DNA from: Clostridiales bacterium
GTDB taxonomy: Bacteria; Bacillota; Clostridia; Christensenellales; Borkfalkiaceae
Assembly (NCBI GenBank): GCA_003503945.1
Contig: DOCD01000122.1
Location: 1,289-17,171, forward strand
Direction: 5' to 3'
Length of the DNA: 15,883 nucleotides
Shown here: one piece after another, positions 1 to 4,999 of the stretch
How the letters are laid out: every line of letters begins with the position of its first letter
Position numbering within the stretch: the first letter of the stretch is position 1
Notes under the pieces: model-generated
Told to the model about the DNA's origin: nothing
Databases searched by the model: none
The model's input: only the letters and a program-made list of their open reading frames with translations
Program-made: the position numbers and the translations under genes

Positions 1-807
1 CTTTAAGCAGTTGTAGGAACGGACGGAAAGGTCCATATCCTCGATTGCCATAGCGAGTATTTTTGCCTGTTTGTCGTCTTCGTTTTTAACGAGAATGTCC
101 ATATCCTTAATCGATTCGGACAAATCGACGAAGAGCGAAATGTGGTCCTGCATGATTTTCGCCGCGAGCGAAACGATTTCCTTTGCGCTGAACGCGCCGT
201 TCGTCCAGATTTCGAGCGTGAGCTTGTCGTAGTCGGTATTCTGACCTACGCGGGTGTTTTCAACCGAGTAGTTAACCTTTTTGACGGGCGTGTAAATCGA
301 GTCGATGGGGATATAATCGATAAGCTCGGTCCTCGTGTGGTCGGCGCCTTTGTAGCCCCTGCCGCGGCCGATTGTTATTTCCATATCGATTTTGCCGCCC
401 TCGTCGACGGTGCATATGTGCTGGTCGCCGTTGATTATTTCGATTTCGGCGTCCTCGGTTATATCGCTCGCCCTGACCTCGCAAGGGCCCTCTTTGTAGA
501 GGTGAACGACCTTAACGTAATCTTTATCGGTTATTTTCGTCTTGATTGCAAGCGTTTTGAGGTTGAGGATTATCTCGGTTACGTCCTCTTTGACGCCCGC
601 CACGGCGGAAAACTCGTGTTTGACGCTTCCGTCAAGAAATCTTATTCCCTGTGCAGCCGCTCCGGGGAGCGCGGATAACAGTATTCTTCTAAGGCAGTTG
701 CCTATTGTAAGACCGAAGCCCTTTTCAAGCGGTTCTACGACGACCTTCGCGTACGACTGGTCCTCGCTTTCTTCCACTTCGATTTTGGGCATATCCATTT
801 CGATCAT
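1..807 (-). CDS. rpoA: RNA polymerase subunit alpha, 3' end cut by window edge
   Basis: Alpha subunit of RNA polymerase; its dimer nucleates core enzyme assembly and its C-terminal domain binds UP elements and activators. The frame is open from the ATG at 807 to the left edge (269 codons, no stop). The N-terminal assembly domain is recognisable from KVVVEPLEKGFG (about 21-32), GNCLRRILLSALPGAA (about 37-52) and the GVKEDVTEIILNLK stretch. The visible end, DLSVRSYNCLK, is the first helix of the C-terminal domain; R263 and N266 match the DNA-contacting R265 and N268 of E. coli alpha. About 45 residues should lie outside the window. AGGAGG lies 7 nt before the ATG, and the gene follows rpsD by 24 nt as last visible member of the alpha cluster. 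The identity is secure; the truncation comes only from the window. Confidence 0.97.
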   Translation of the reverse strand, partial: MIEMDMPKIEVEESEDQSYAKVVVEPLEKGFGLTIGNCLRRILLSALPGAAAQGIRFLDGSVKHEFSAVAGVKEDVTEIILNLKTLAIKTKITDKDYVKVVHLYKEGPCEVRASDITEDAEIEIINGDQHICTVDEGGKIDMEITIGRGRGYKGADHTRTELIDYIPIDSIYTPVKKVNYSVENTRVGQNTDYDKLTLEIWTNGAFSAKEIVSLAAKIMQDHISLFVDLSESIKDMDILVKNEDDKQAKILAMAIEDMDLSVRSYNCLK

Positions 808-831
808 TTTGCTACCTCCTGATTGATATTA

Positions 832-1455
832 TTACTTGGAGTACAATTCGACAATCATATGTTCGGCAATCTGGCTGTCGATATCGTCTCTTGCGGGAAG
901 CGATATAATTTTACCCTCTAATTTTTCGGGGCTGAATTCAAGCCATTTGGGCATAACGCCCGCCTTTGACGCCTTCAACGCTTCGAAGAATTTGTTGGAA
1001 GTTTTGCTTTCTTTAACGGTTATAACGTCGCCCGTCTTTACGATAAACGAAGGAATGTTGACCTTTTTACCGTTTACGAGGAAATGACCGTGGTTTACAA
1101 GCTGCCTTGCCTGAGAACGGCTGGCGCCGATACCCATACGGAAAATTACGTTGTCGAGCCTTCTTTCGAGCAACGAAAGCATATTTTCACCGGTGATGCC
1201 CTTCATTCTGTCCGCTTTTTCGTAATATGCGCGGAACTGACCTTCCTGCACGCCGTAAATACGCTTAACCTTCTGCTTTTCGCGAAGCTGCTGACCGTAT
1301 TCGGAAACCTTTTTCCTGCCCGCGCCGTGTACGCCGGGAGGAGTGGGTCTCTTTTCGAACGGGCACTTGCCCGTGTAACATTTATCGCCCTTTAAAAACA
1401 GCTTTCCGCCCTCTCTTCTGCAAAGACGGCATTTTGCTTCTCTGTAAGTTGCCAT
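832..1455 (-). CDS. rpsD: Small ribosomal subunit protein uS4, zinc-binding form
   Basis: Primary 16S rRNA-binding protein that nucleates 30S body assembly and takes part in decoding fidelity. It has 207 residues, normal for the family. Four cysteines at 9, 12, 26 and 31 form the N-terminal zinc site, the same spacing as in Thermus S4 and absent from the Bacillus stearothermophilus type. The S4 RNA-binding domain follows at about 96-160, with RRLDNVIFRMG and SRSQARQLVNHGH. It lies between rpsK and rpoA, the arrangement of many Clostridia and Proteobacteria; in Bacillus subtilis rpsD is elsewhere. In E. coli S4 represses the alpha operon from this position, so it may do so here, but no S4 target was identified. 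GGAGG is 12 nt before the ATG, a longish spacing. Confidence 0.98.
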   Translation of the reverse strand: MATYREAKCRLCRREGGKLFLKGDKCYTGKCPFEKRPTPPGVHGAGRKKVSEYGQQLREKQKVKRIYGVQEGQFRAYYEKADRMKGITGENMLSLLERRLDNVIFRMGIGASRSQARQLVNHGHFLVNGKKVNIPSFIVKTGDVITVKESKTSNKFFEALKASKAGVMPKWLEFSPEKLEGKIISLPARDDIDSQIAEHMIVELYSK

Positions 1456-1474
1456 ATCTCTTTTCTACCTCCGA

Positions 1475-1879
1475 TTATACTCTGCGGCGCTTGGGCGGTC
1501 TGCAACCGTTGTGGGGTACGGGTGAAACGTCGGAAATAAGCGTTATTTCAACGTCGCACGCACCTATCGCCCTTATAGCCGATTCTCTGCCCGCGCCGGG
1601 GCCCTTGACGTAAACCTCTACCGAGCGAAGCCCGTGCTCCTTCGCCGCTTTTACCGCGGTTTCGGTTGCCATCTGCGCCGCGAACGGCGTGCCCTTCCTC
1701 GAACCTTTGAAGTTGAGGCTGCCCGCGCTCGACCAGGAAATTACGTTGCCCTGCGCGTCGGTTACCGTGACAAGGGTATTGTTAAAGGTGGACTGAATGT
1801 GTACCTGACCTTTGTCAACCTTTTTAAGCTCTCTGCGTTTTCTCGAAACGACTTGCTTTTTGTTGTTAGTCGCTGCCAT
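1475..1879 (-). CDS. rpsK: Small ribosomal subunit protein uS11
   Basis: Platform protein of the 30S subunit, near the mRNA exit (E site) with bS18 and bS21. It has 134 residues, slightly longer than the usual 127-131 because of an N-terminal lysine-rich tail of about 20 residues. Family motifs are HIQSTFNNTLVTVTD (about 27-41), the GPGAGRESAIRA turn, and the C-terminal DVSPVPHNGCRPPKRRRV. AGGAGG stands 6 nt before the ATG. It follows rpsM by 11 nt and precedes rpsD by 19 nt, so the three are almost certainly co-transcribed. Nothing odd is seen. Confidence 0.98.
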   Translation of the reverse strand: MAATNNKKQVVSRKRRELKKVDKGQVHIQSTFNNTLVTVTDAQGNVISWSSAGSLNFKGSRKGTPFAAQMATETAVKAAKEHGLRSVEVYVKGPGAGRESAIRAIGACDVEITLISDVSPVPHNGCRPPKRRRV

Positions 1880-1890
1880 ATTCTACCTCC

Positions 1891-2265
1891 TTACTTTGCT
1901 CCCTTCTTCTTCGCAACCGTACGGCGGGGACCTTTTCTCGTCCTCGCGTTGGTTTTGGTGGACTGTCCGCGTACGGGCAGACCCTTTCTGTGACGGATAC
2001 CGCGATAGCATCCGATTTCCATTAATCTCTTGATGTTGAGCGAAACTTCGCTGCGAAGCTCGCCTTCGACCCTGTAATTGTGGTCGATATATTCTCTCAG
2101 TTTGGATACGGTGGTTTCGTCCAGGTCCTTAACTCTCGTATCGGGGTCAATGCCCGTCGCCGCGAGTATTTTCTGGGAAGTTTTCAAACCGATACCGTAG
2201 ATATAGGTGAGCCCTATTTCTATCCTCTTTTCTCTGGGTAAATCTACACCGGCAATACGTGCCAT
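1891..2265 (-). CDS. rpsM: Small ribosomal subunit protein uS13
   Basis: Head protein of the 30S subunit that contacts the P-site tRNA and forms intersubunit bridges B1a/b. The start is placed at 2265, giving MARIAGVDLPREKR and 124 residues, the family norm. The frame remains open 20 codons further upstream (to 2325), but that extension is not S13-like and the SD GGAGGA lies 10 nt before 2265. Motifs include YGIG(L)K.S in the helix-hairpin region (about 21-30) and the basic tail with GLPVRGQSTKTNARTRKG. It is the first gene after the 270-nt L36-S13 spacer, which holds repeat A1 and a stretch of about 120 nt of unassigned leader. Confidence 0.97.
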   Translation of the reverse strand: MARIAGVDLPREKRIEIGLTYIYGIGLKTSQKILAATGIDPDTRVKDLDETTVSKLREYIDHNYRVEGELRSEVSLNIKRLMEIGCYRGIRHRKGLPVRGQSTKTNARTRKGPRRTVAKKKGAK

Positions 2266-2409
2266 ACGATTTAATTCCTCCGTTAAATTTTTAAATGTGT
2301 ATTTTTTGTATGTGAACCGAAACATACCCGCCGCCCGAAAATTTGGAATGAGGCGGAAAGCACGTTTGGATATTTTTTAGCTTTAAGCTGTCTAATTTAT
2401 AATAGGCGT
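2266..2409 (-). other. Unassigned leader between repeat A1 and rpsM
   Basis: About 140 nt of AT-rich non-coding sequence directly 5' of rpsM on the transcribed strand. It holds a small inverted repeat GTATGT/ACATAC at 2308-2313 and 2322-2327 (8-nt loop), and possible weak pairing of CCGCC with GGCGG further upstream. A TAGACA-like hexamer (minus strand, near 2388-2393) followed after 16 nt by TATCC is a poor promoter match. In E. coli the equivalent position is the S4-binding pseudoknot of the alpha operon. I could not construct that fold here, so the function is open. Confidence 0.35.
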
Positions 2410-2531
2410 AAAACGCGGAGAAGCGAGCAAGACAAGGCGCGTGCGGATTTGCCGAAGGGCGCGTACAGCGAAGTACGCAACCGAGACAAAACGCAAACGC
2501 AACAAAGTATTGCGAAGCTTATACGCGTTTT
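2410..2531 (+). repeat. Family A hairpin repeat, copy A1 (L36/S13 junction)
   Basis: Copy 1 of a four-copy diverged repeat. It folds as a long imperfect hairpin. The base is AAAACGCG (2410-2417) with CGCGTTTT (2524-2531); next GCAAGAC (2427-2433) with GTATTGC (2507-2513); the tip is GCGTAC (2461-2466) with GTACGC (2473-2478) around the loop AGCGAA. A further flanking pair, CTAATTT (2392-2398) with AAATTAG (2532-2538), would include the rpmJ stop codon. Orientation is defined by the shared GACAAGG block on the left arm and is the same in all four copies, antisense to the operon. It aligns along its length with the copies at 6392, 8096 and 10927. Confidence 0.88.
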
Positions 2532-2534
2532 AAA

Positions 2535-2651
2535 TTAGCCCTGACGCTGTTTATGGTTCTTGTTCTTCGAACAAATTACCATTACTTTGCCGTTTCTTTT
2601 GATTACTTTGCATTTATCGCACATAGGCTTTACGGAAGGTCTAACTTTCAT
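2535..2651 (-). CDS. rpmJ: Large ribosomal subunit protein bL36, zinc-ribbon form
   Basis: Smallest 50S protein, a zinc ribbon bound to 23S rRNA. The start is placed at 2651, giving MKVRPSVKPMCDKCK and 38 residues. A longer frame running upstream to 2750 is rejected because it overlaps infA and lacks family similarity, while AGGAG lies 6 nt before 2651. The zinc ligands are C11, C14, C27 and H33. The usual CxxC-x12-C-x4-H becomes x5 before the His, so the protein is one residue longer than the common 37. The stop codon touches the end of repeat A1. A strong hairpin (2665-2697) stands just upstream of the ribosome binding site. Confidence 0.95.
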   Translation of the reverse strand: MKVRPSVKPMCDKCKVIKRNGKVMVICSKNKNHKQRQG

Positions 2652-2664
2652 AATAATCTCCTTG

Positions 2665-2697
2665 CACGCAAATATTTTTCCTTTAATATTTGGCGTG
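2665..2697. promoter_or_regulatory. Hairpin next to the rpmJ ribosome binding site
   Basis: CACGC-AAATATT (2665-2676) pairs with AATATTT-G-GCGTG (2685-2697): 12 bp with one bulged G and an 8-nt loop. On the plus strand it is followed by ATTTTTATTTTTG, the form of an intrinsic terminator against plus-strand transcription. On the transcribed minus strand no U-run follows; instead the rpmJ Shine-Dalgarno begins about 3 nt after the stem. It could block antisense transcription, end at a processing site, or tune L36 translation; the sequence does not decide. Confidence 0.5.
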
Positions 2698-2727
2698 ATT
2701 TTTATTTTTGCCGCAAATAAGCGTGTT

Positions 2728-2949
2728 TTAGTTTTTACTGCGCCAGACAATGCGCCCCTTAGTCAAATCGTAAGGGCTCATTTCGAGTTTCACGTTGTCG
2801 CCCTCGATTATGCGGATATAGTTCATACGAAGCTTACCCGAAATATAGGCGGTTATAACGTAGCCGTTTGACAGCTTTACTTTGAAATTTGCGTTGGGCA
2901 GACATTCGATAACCTTGCCCTCCGCTTCGATTACGTCGTTTTTTGACAT
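2728..2949 (-). CDS. infA: Translation initiation factor IF-1
   Basis: IF-1 binds the 30S A site and assists IF-2 and IF-3 in start selection. It has 73 residues, the family size, forming a single OB (S1-like) fold. Visible motifs are the KNDVIEAEGKVIECLPN start, the FKVKLSNG strand, the conserved SGKLRMNYIRI block (about 37-47) and the end SPYDLTKGRIVWRSK. The usual His in the HxVLAHISGK segment is replaced by Tyr (VITAYISGK), a mild oddity. AGGAG is about 4-5 nt before the ATG. It sits between the KOW protein gene and rpmJ, the standard Bacillota order, with a 76-nt gap to rpmJ that contains a hairpin. Confidence 0.97.
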   Translation of the reverse strand: MSKNDVIEAEGKVIECLPNANFKVKLSNGYVITAYISGKLRMNYIRIIEGDNVKLEMSPYDLTKGRIVWRSKN

Positions 2950-2970
2950 AAAACTCCTTGATAACGCACG

Positions 2971-3285
2971 TTATTGTTTATTTTCTTCCTGCGGCGGATA
3001 GTTGTAGACTTTCAGCATGGAATATACCTCCGAGTCGAAAACCTTGCTTCCGTCGGCAAGTTTTGCGGCAATGGTTTCAGCCTTTTCGGGCAAAAGCCGC
3101 AAATGCTTTAAATTTTTCTTTTTGGGGTTGGCAAACTTTTTAAAGTTGCCGTCGACAACGCCTACGGCGTTATCGGGATATATACGGTAAATCAGATAAT
3201 ATCTGCCTTTATCTCTGCCCTGTGTACTCTGACAAAGTCCGCCGATTTCGGGAGTTTTAACTTTCATAGAACCTCTTTCGCTCAT
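2971..3285 (-). CDS. KOW-domain RNA-binding protein (YbzG-like)
   Basis: Small basic protein of 104 residues with an N-terminal KOW-type segment: GLCQSTQGRDKGRYYLIYRI (about 16-35), then VVDGNFKKFANPKKKNLKHL (about 43-62). This is the pattern of the L14e/L27e-like KOW proteins found between map and infA in many Bacillota (YbzG in Bacillus subtilis). The family is taken to bind RNA or ribosomes, but its exact role is not known to me. The C-terminal 40 residues show no motif I recognise. The start is uncertain: the ATG at 3285 lies 1 nt past the map stop without an SD and may be translationally coupled, whereas the ATG at 3267 has AGAGG 4 nt ahead and would remove six residues. Confidence 0.85.
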   Translation of the reverse strand: MSERGSMKVKTPEIGGLCQSTQGRDKGRYYLIYRIYPDNAVGVVDGNFKKFANPKKKNLKHLRLLPEKAETIAAKLADGSKVFDSEVYSMLKVYNYPPQEENKQ

Positions 3286-3286
3286 T

Positions 3287-4033
3287 TTATAAGGTTAGAA
3301 TCTCCACTCCGTCTTCTTTTATAAGTACGGTGTTTTCGTAGTGCGCCGCGGGTTTTTTATCCGCAGTGGTGACCGTCCAGCCGTCGGCGCGGTTGAAGTT
3401 GACCTTGAAGGTACCCATATTAATCATAGGTTCGATACAAATGGTCATACCCGCTTTCAGCCTCATGCCCGTGCCCTTTCTGCCGTAGTTGGGAACGGAC
3501 GGGTCCTCGTGCATTTCCCTGCCGATGCCGTGCCCCGTAAGCGCGCGCACCACCGAATAGCCGTTTGTCTCCGCGTGGGTCTGCACCTTGTAGCCTATAT
3601 CGTACAGCGGAACGCCCGCCTGCAAGCCCTCGATTGCCTTGAAAAAGCACTCTTCGGTGACTTTTACGAGCCGCTTTTTCTCTTCCGACACGTTTCCGAT
3701 TAAAAACGTGCGGCAGGCGTCGCCGTGAAAGCCATTCTTTTCCGCAGTGATGTCAACGCTTACGATATCGCCGTCCAGAAGCACCCTGTCGCCGGGGACG
3801 CCGTGAACGACCACTTCGTTTACCGACACGCAGGAGCTTGCGGGATAACCCTCGTAACCCAGCTCCGACGGGTAAGCCCCGCAGGAGGTTATGTATCTGT
3901 AAACGAGTTCGTCCACTTCCTTCGTGGTCATACCCGCGCGGATATTTTTACCGACGAATTCAAGCGTTTCCTTTACGATACGGCAGCTTTCGCGCATAAG
4001 CGCGATTTCTTGCTCGTTTTTAACCGTTATCAT
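3287..4033 (-). CDS. map: Methionine aminopeptidase, type I
   Basis: Removes the initiator Met from nascent proteins; a cytosolic two-metal enzyme of the pita-bread fold. It has 248 residues, the plain type Ia length with no N-terminal extension. All five metal ligands are visible: D94 (VSVDIT), D105 (HGDACRTF), H168 (TGHGIG), E201 (CIEPM) and E233 (HYENTV). Catalytic histidines H77 (VVHGVP) and H175 (MHEDP) are also present. The start ATG shares one base with the adk stop (TAATG). There is no clear SD, so translation is likely coupled to adk. The gene is the second of the adk-map-KOW-infA-rpmJ group. Nothing suggests loss of function. Confidence 0.98.
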   Translation of the reverse strand: MITVKNEQEIALMRESCRIVKETLEFVGKNIRAGMTTKEVDELVYRYITSCGAYPSELGYEGYPASSCVSVNEVVVHGVPGDRVLLDGDIVSVDITAEKNGFHGDACRTFLIGNVSEEKKRLVKVTEECFFKAIEGLQAGVPLYDIGYKVQTHAETNGYSVVRALTGHGIGREMHEDPSVPNYGRKGTGMRLKAGMTICIEPMINMGTFKVNFNRADGWTVTTADKKPAAHYENTVLIKEDGVEILTL

Positions 4034-4662
4034 TAATCGAGTTTATCCAGAACTTCGCAGACCGCTTCGAATACTTCGTCGGGAGTTTTCGTCCCGCAGA
4101 CTACGGTCGCAAGTTTATTCTGAGCTGCATAATAGGCGATGAGCGGCGCGGTCATGACGTTGTAGGTGTCGAGCCTTGCCTTGACCGTTTCGGGGTTATC
4201 GTCCTCGCGCTGATACAGCTCGCCGCCGCACTTTGCGCAGGTCGTCTTTCCGCCGAGCGTCGACACGTGGTAGCTTTCGCCGCACGCGCAGACCCGTCTG
4301 CCGCAGATTCTGTCCATAATGAGCGCGGTGTCGACCTCGAAATTGAGGCACAAATCTATATCCGCGAACTTAGACAGCTCTTCCGCCTGATAGAGACTGC
4401 GGGGGAACCCGTCGAGAAGATAACCCGCCTTGACGTCGTCCTTTTCGAGCCTGTCCTTTACTATATCGCAGGTAAGCGAATCGGGGACGAGCTTGCCCGC
4501 GTCGATATACGACTTTGCGAGTTTGCCTATTTCCGTGCCGCCCTTAATGTTGGCGCGGAAAATATCGCCCGTGGAAATATGAATAACGCCGTATTTTTCG
4601 GCTATTCTCGTTGCCTGCGTCCCTTTTCCTGCGCCCGGAGCGCCGAGTAAAATTAATTTCAT
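4033..4662 (-). CDS. adk: Adenylate kinase with a short cysteine-containing lid
   Basis: Interconverts ATP + AMP and 2 ADP. It has 209 residues. The P-loop GAPGAGKGT is at 7-15, the AMP-binding region follows with STGDIFRA (30-37), DGFPR is at 84-88, and GRR (121-123) and R163 are the arginines of the active site. The lid has cysteines 125, 127, 142 and 145. The usual CxxC...CxxC zinc lid is here CxC...CxxC, and the segment between the pairs is shorter than in Bacillus Adk, so the protein is below the usual 215-217. Whether zinc still binds is unclear; C120 could substitute. GAGGA lies 6-7 nt before the ATG, at the very end of repeat B1. The stop overlaps the map start. Confidence 0.97.
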   Translation of the reverse strand: MKLILLGAPGAGKGTQATRIAEKYGVIHISTGDIFRANIKGGTEIGKLAKSYIDAGKLVPDSLTCDIVKDRLEKDDVKAGYLLDGFPRSLYQAEELSKFADIDLCLNFEVDTALIMDRICGRRVCACGESYHVSTLGGKTTCAKCGGELYQREDDNPETVKARLDTYNVMTAPLIAYYAAQNKLATVVCGTKTPDEVFEAVCEVLDKLD

Positions 4663-4670
4663 AAAATTTC

Positions 4671-4810
4671 CTCACAAATTTCTCGCAAAAGTGTTGCTGC
4701 GAAATTTCGTGATTTGAGGGCGCTGCCCTCTTTGCGCAAGGCTGCGGCTCTCAAATCTTTTACTTGCGCAAATTCACCCGCCGAGGTTGCGTAGCAACAA
4801 ATTGGGTTGC
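4671..4810 (+). repeat. Family B multi-hairpin repeat, copy B1 (SecY/Adk junction)
   Basis: A non-coding repeat shared with 15736-15883. In order it has TCGCA/TGCGA pairing near 4682-4702; GAGGGC (4716-4721)/GCCCTC (4725-4730) with a 3-nt loop; TTTGCGCAAG (4731-4740)/CTTGCGCAAA (4763-4772); and GTTGC (4786-4790)/GCAAC (4794-4798). It ends with the conserved CAAATTGGGT. Hairpins two, three and four differ from copy B2 at paired positions, so pairing is kept. An alternative pairing GATTTGAG (4711-4718)/CTCAAATC (4750-4757) also exists. Its left end directly precedes the adk Shine-Dalgarno on the transcribed strand. Confidence 0.85.
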
Positions 4811-4815
4811 ACTGC

Positions 4816-4833
4816 GCAAAAGCGTGGTTTTGC
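4816..4833. other. Small hairpin beyond the B1 end
   Basis: GCAAAA (4816-4821) pairs with TTTTGC (4828-4833) around a 6-nt loop. It lies 6 nt outside the conserved CAAATTGGGT end of B1 and may be part of the repeat, which cannot be tested because copy B2 is cut at that point by the window edge. Confidence 0.4.
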
Positions 4834-4855
4834 TTGTGCCGTTTATTATTTTGAA

Positions 4856-4885
4856 CTCACAAATTTCTCGCAAAAGCGTTGCTGC
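4856..4885 (+). repeat. Partial copy of the family B left end
   Basis: Thirty bases that repeat 4671-4700 with a single mismatch (GTGTT against GCGTT); similarity stops at 4885. It looks like the remnant of a second B element or a duplication of the B1 terminus, giving direct repeats 185 bp apart around B1. This is the only truncated family B piece seen. Confidence 0.85.
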
Positions 4886-4902
4886 TTTCAAAATTTATGC
4901 CG

Positions 4903-4946
4903 AAAAATCGCAAGCGCGGATTCATTTCGCGCGTTAAGCGATTTTA
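4903..4946. terminator. Terminator-like hairpin between secY and adk
   Basis: AAATCGC (4905-4911) pairs with GCGATTT (4938-4944), and inside it GCGCG (4914-4918) pairs with CGCGC (4928-4932). On the minus strand the stem is followed by a run of five T that partly belongs to the stem; the plus strand has four. It could act as a weak intrinsic terminator or attenuator between secY and adk, in either direction. The internal loop is asymmetric and the U-tract short, so this is tentative. Confidence 0.35.
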
Positions 4947-4962
4947 CGACCTATTAAAACAT

Positions 4963-4996
4963 CACGGAAAATATTCGTTGTACGAATATTTTCGTG
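4963..4996 (-). terminator. Hairpin 3 nt after the secY stop codon
   Basis: CACGGAAAATATTCG (4963-4977) pairs with CGAATATTTTCGTG (4983-4996): 14 bp with one bulged G and a 5-nt loop. On the transcribed strand it begins 3 nt after the secY stop and is followed by ATGTTTTAATAG, a weak T-tract. It would protect the secY mRNA 3' end or give partial termination. Bases 4663-4999 are 337 nt without a gene and hold, in transcription order, this hairpin, the hairpin at 4903-4946, the partial B copy, the small hairpin at 4816-4833 and B1. No convincing promoter for adk was seen. Confidence 0.4.
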
Positions 4997-4999
4997 AGC

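Noticed and set aside
2266..2325. N-terminal extension of S13 to 2325
   Set aside because: S13 universally begins near MARIAGVDLP, and the SD is placed for 2265.
2652..2750. N-terminal extension of L36 to 2750
   Set aside because: It overlaps infA, is not L36-like, and a good SD precedes the ATG at 2651.
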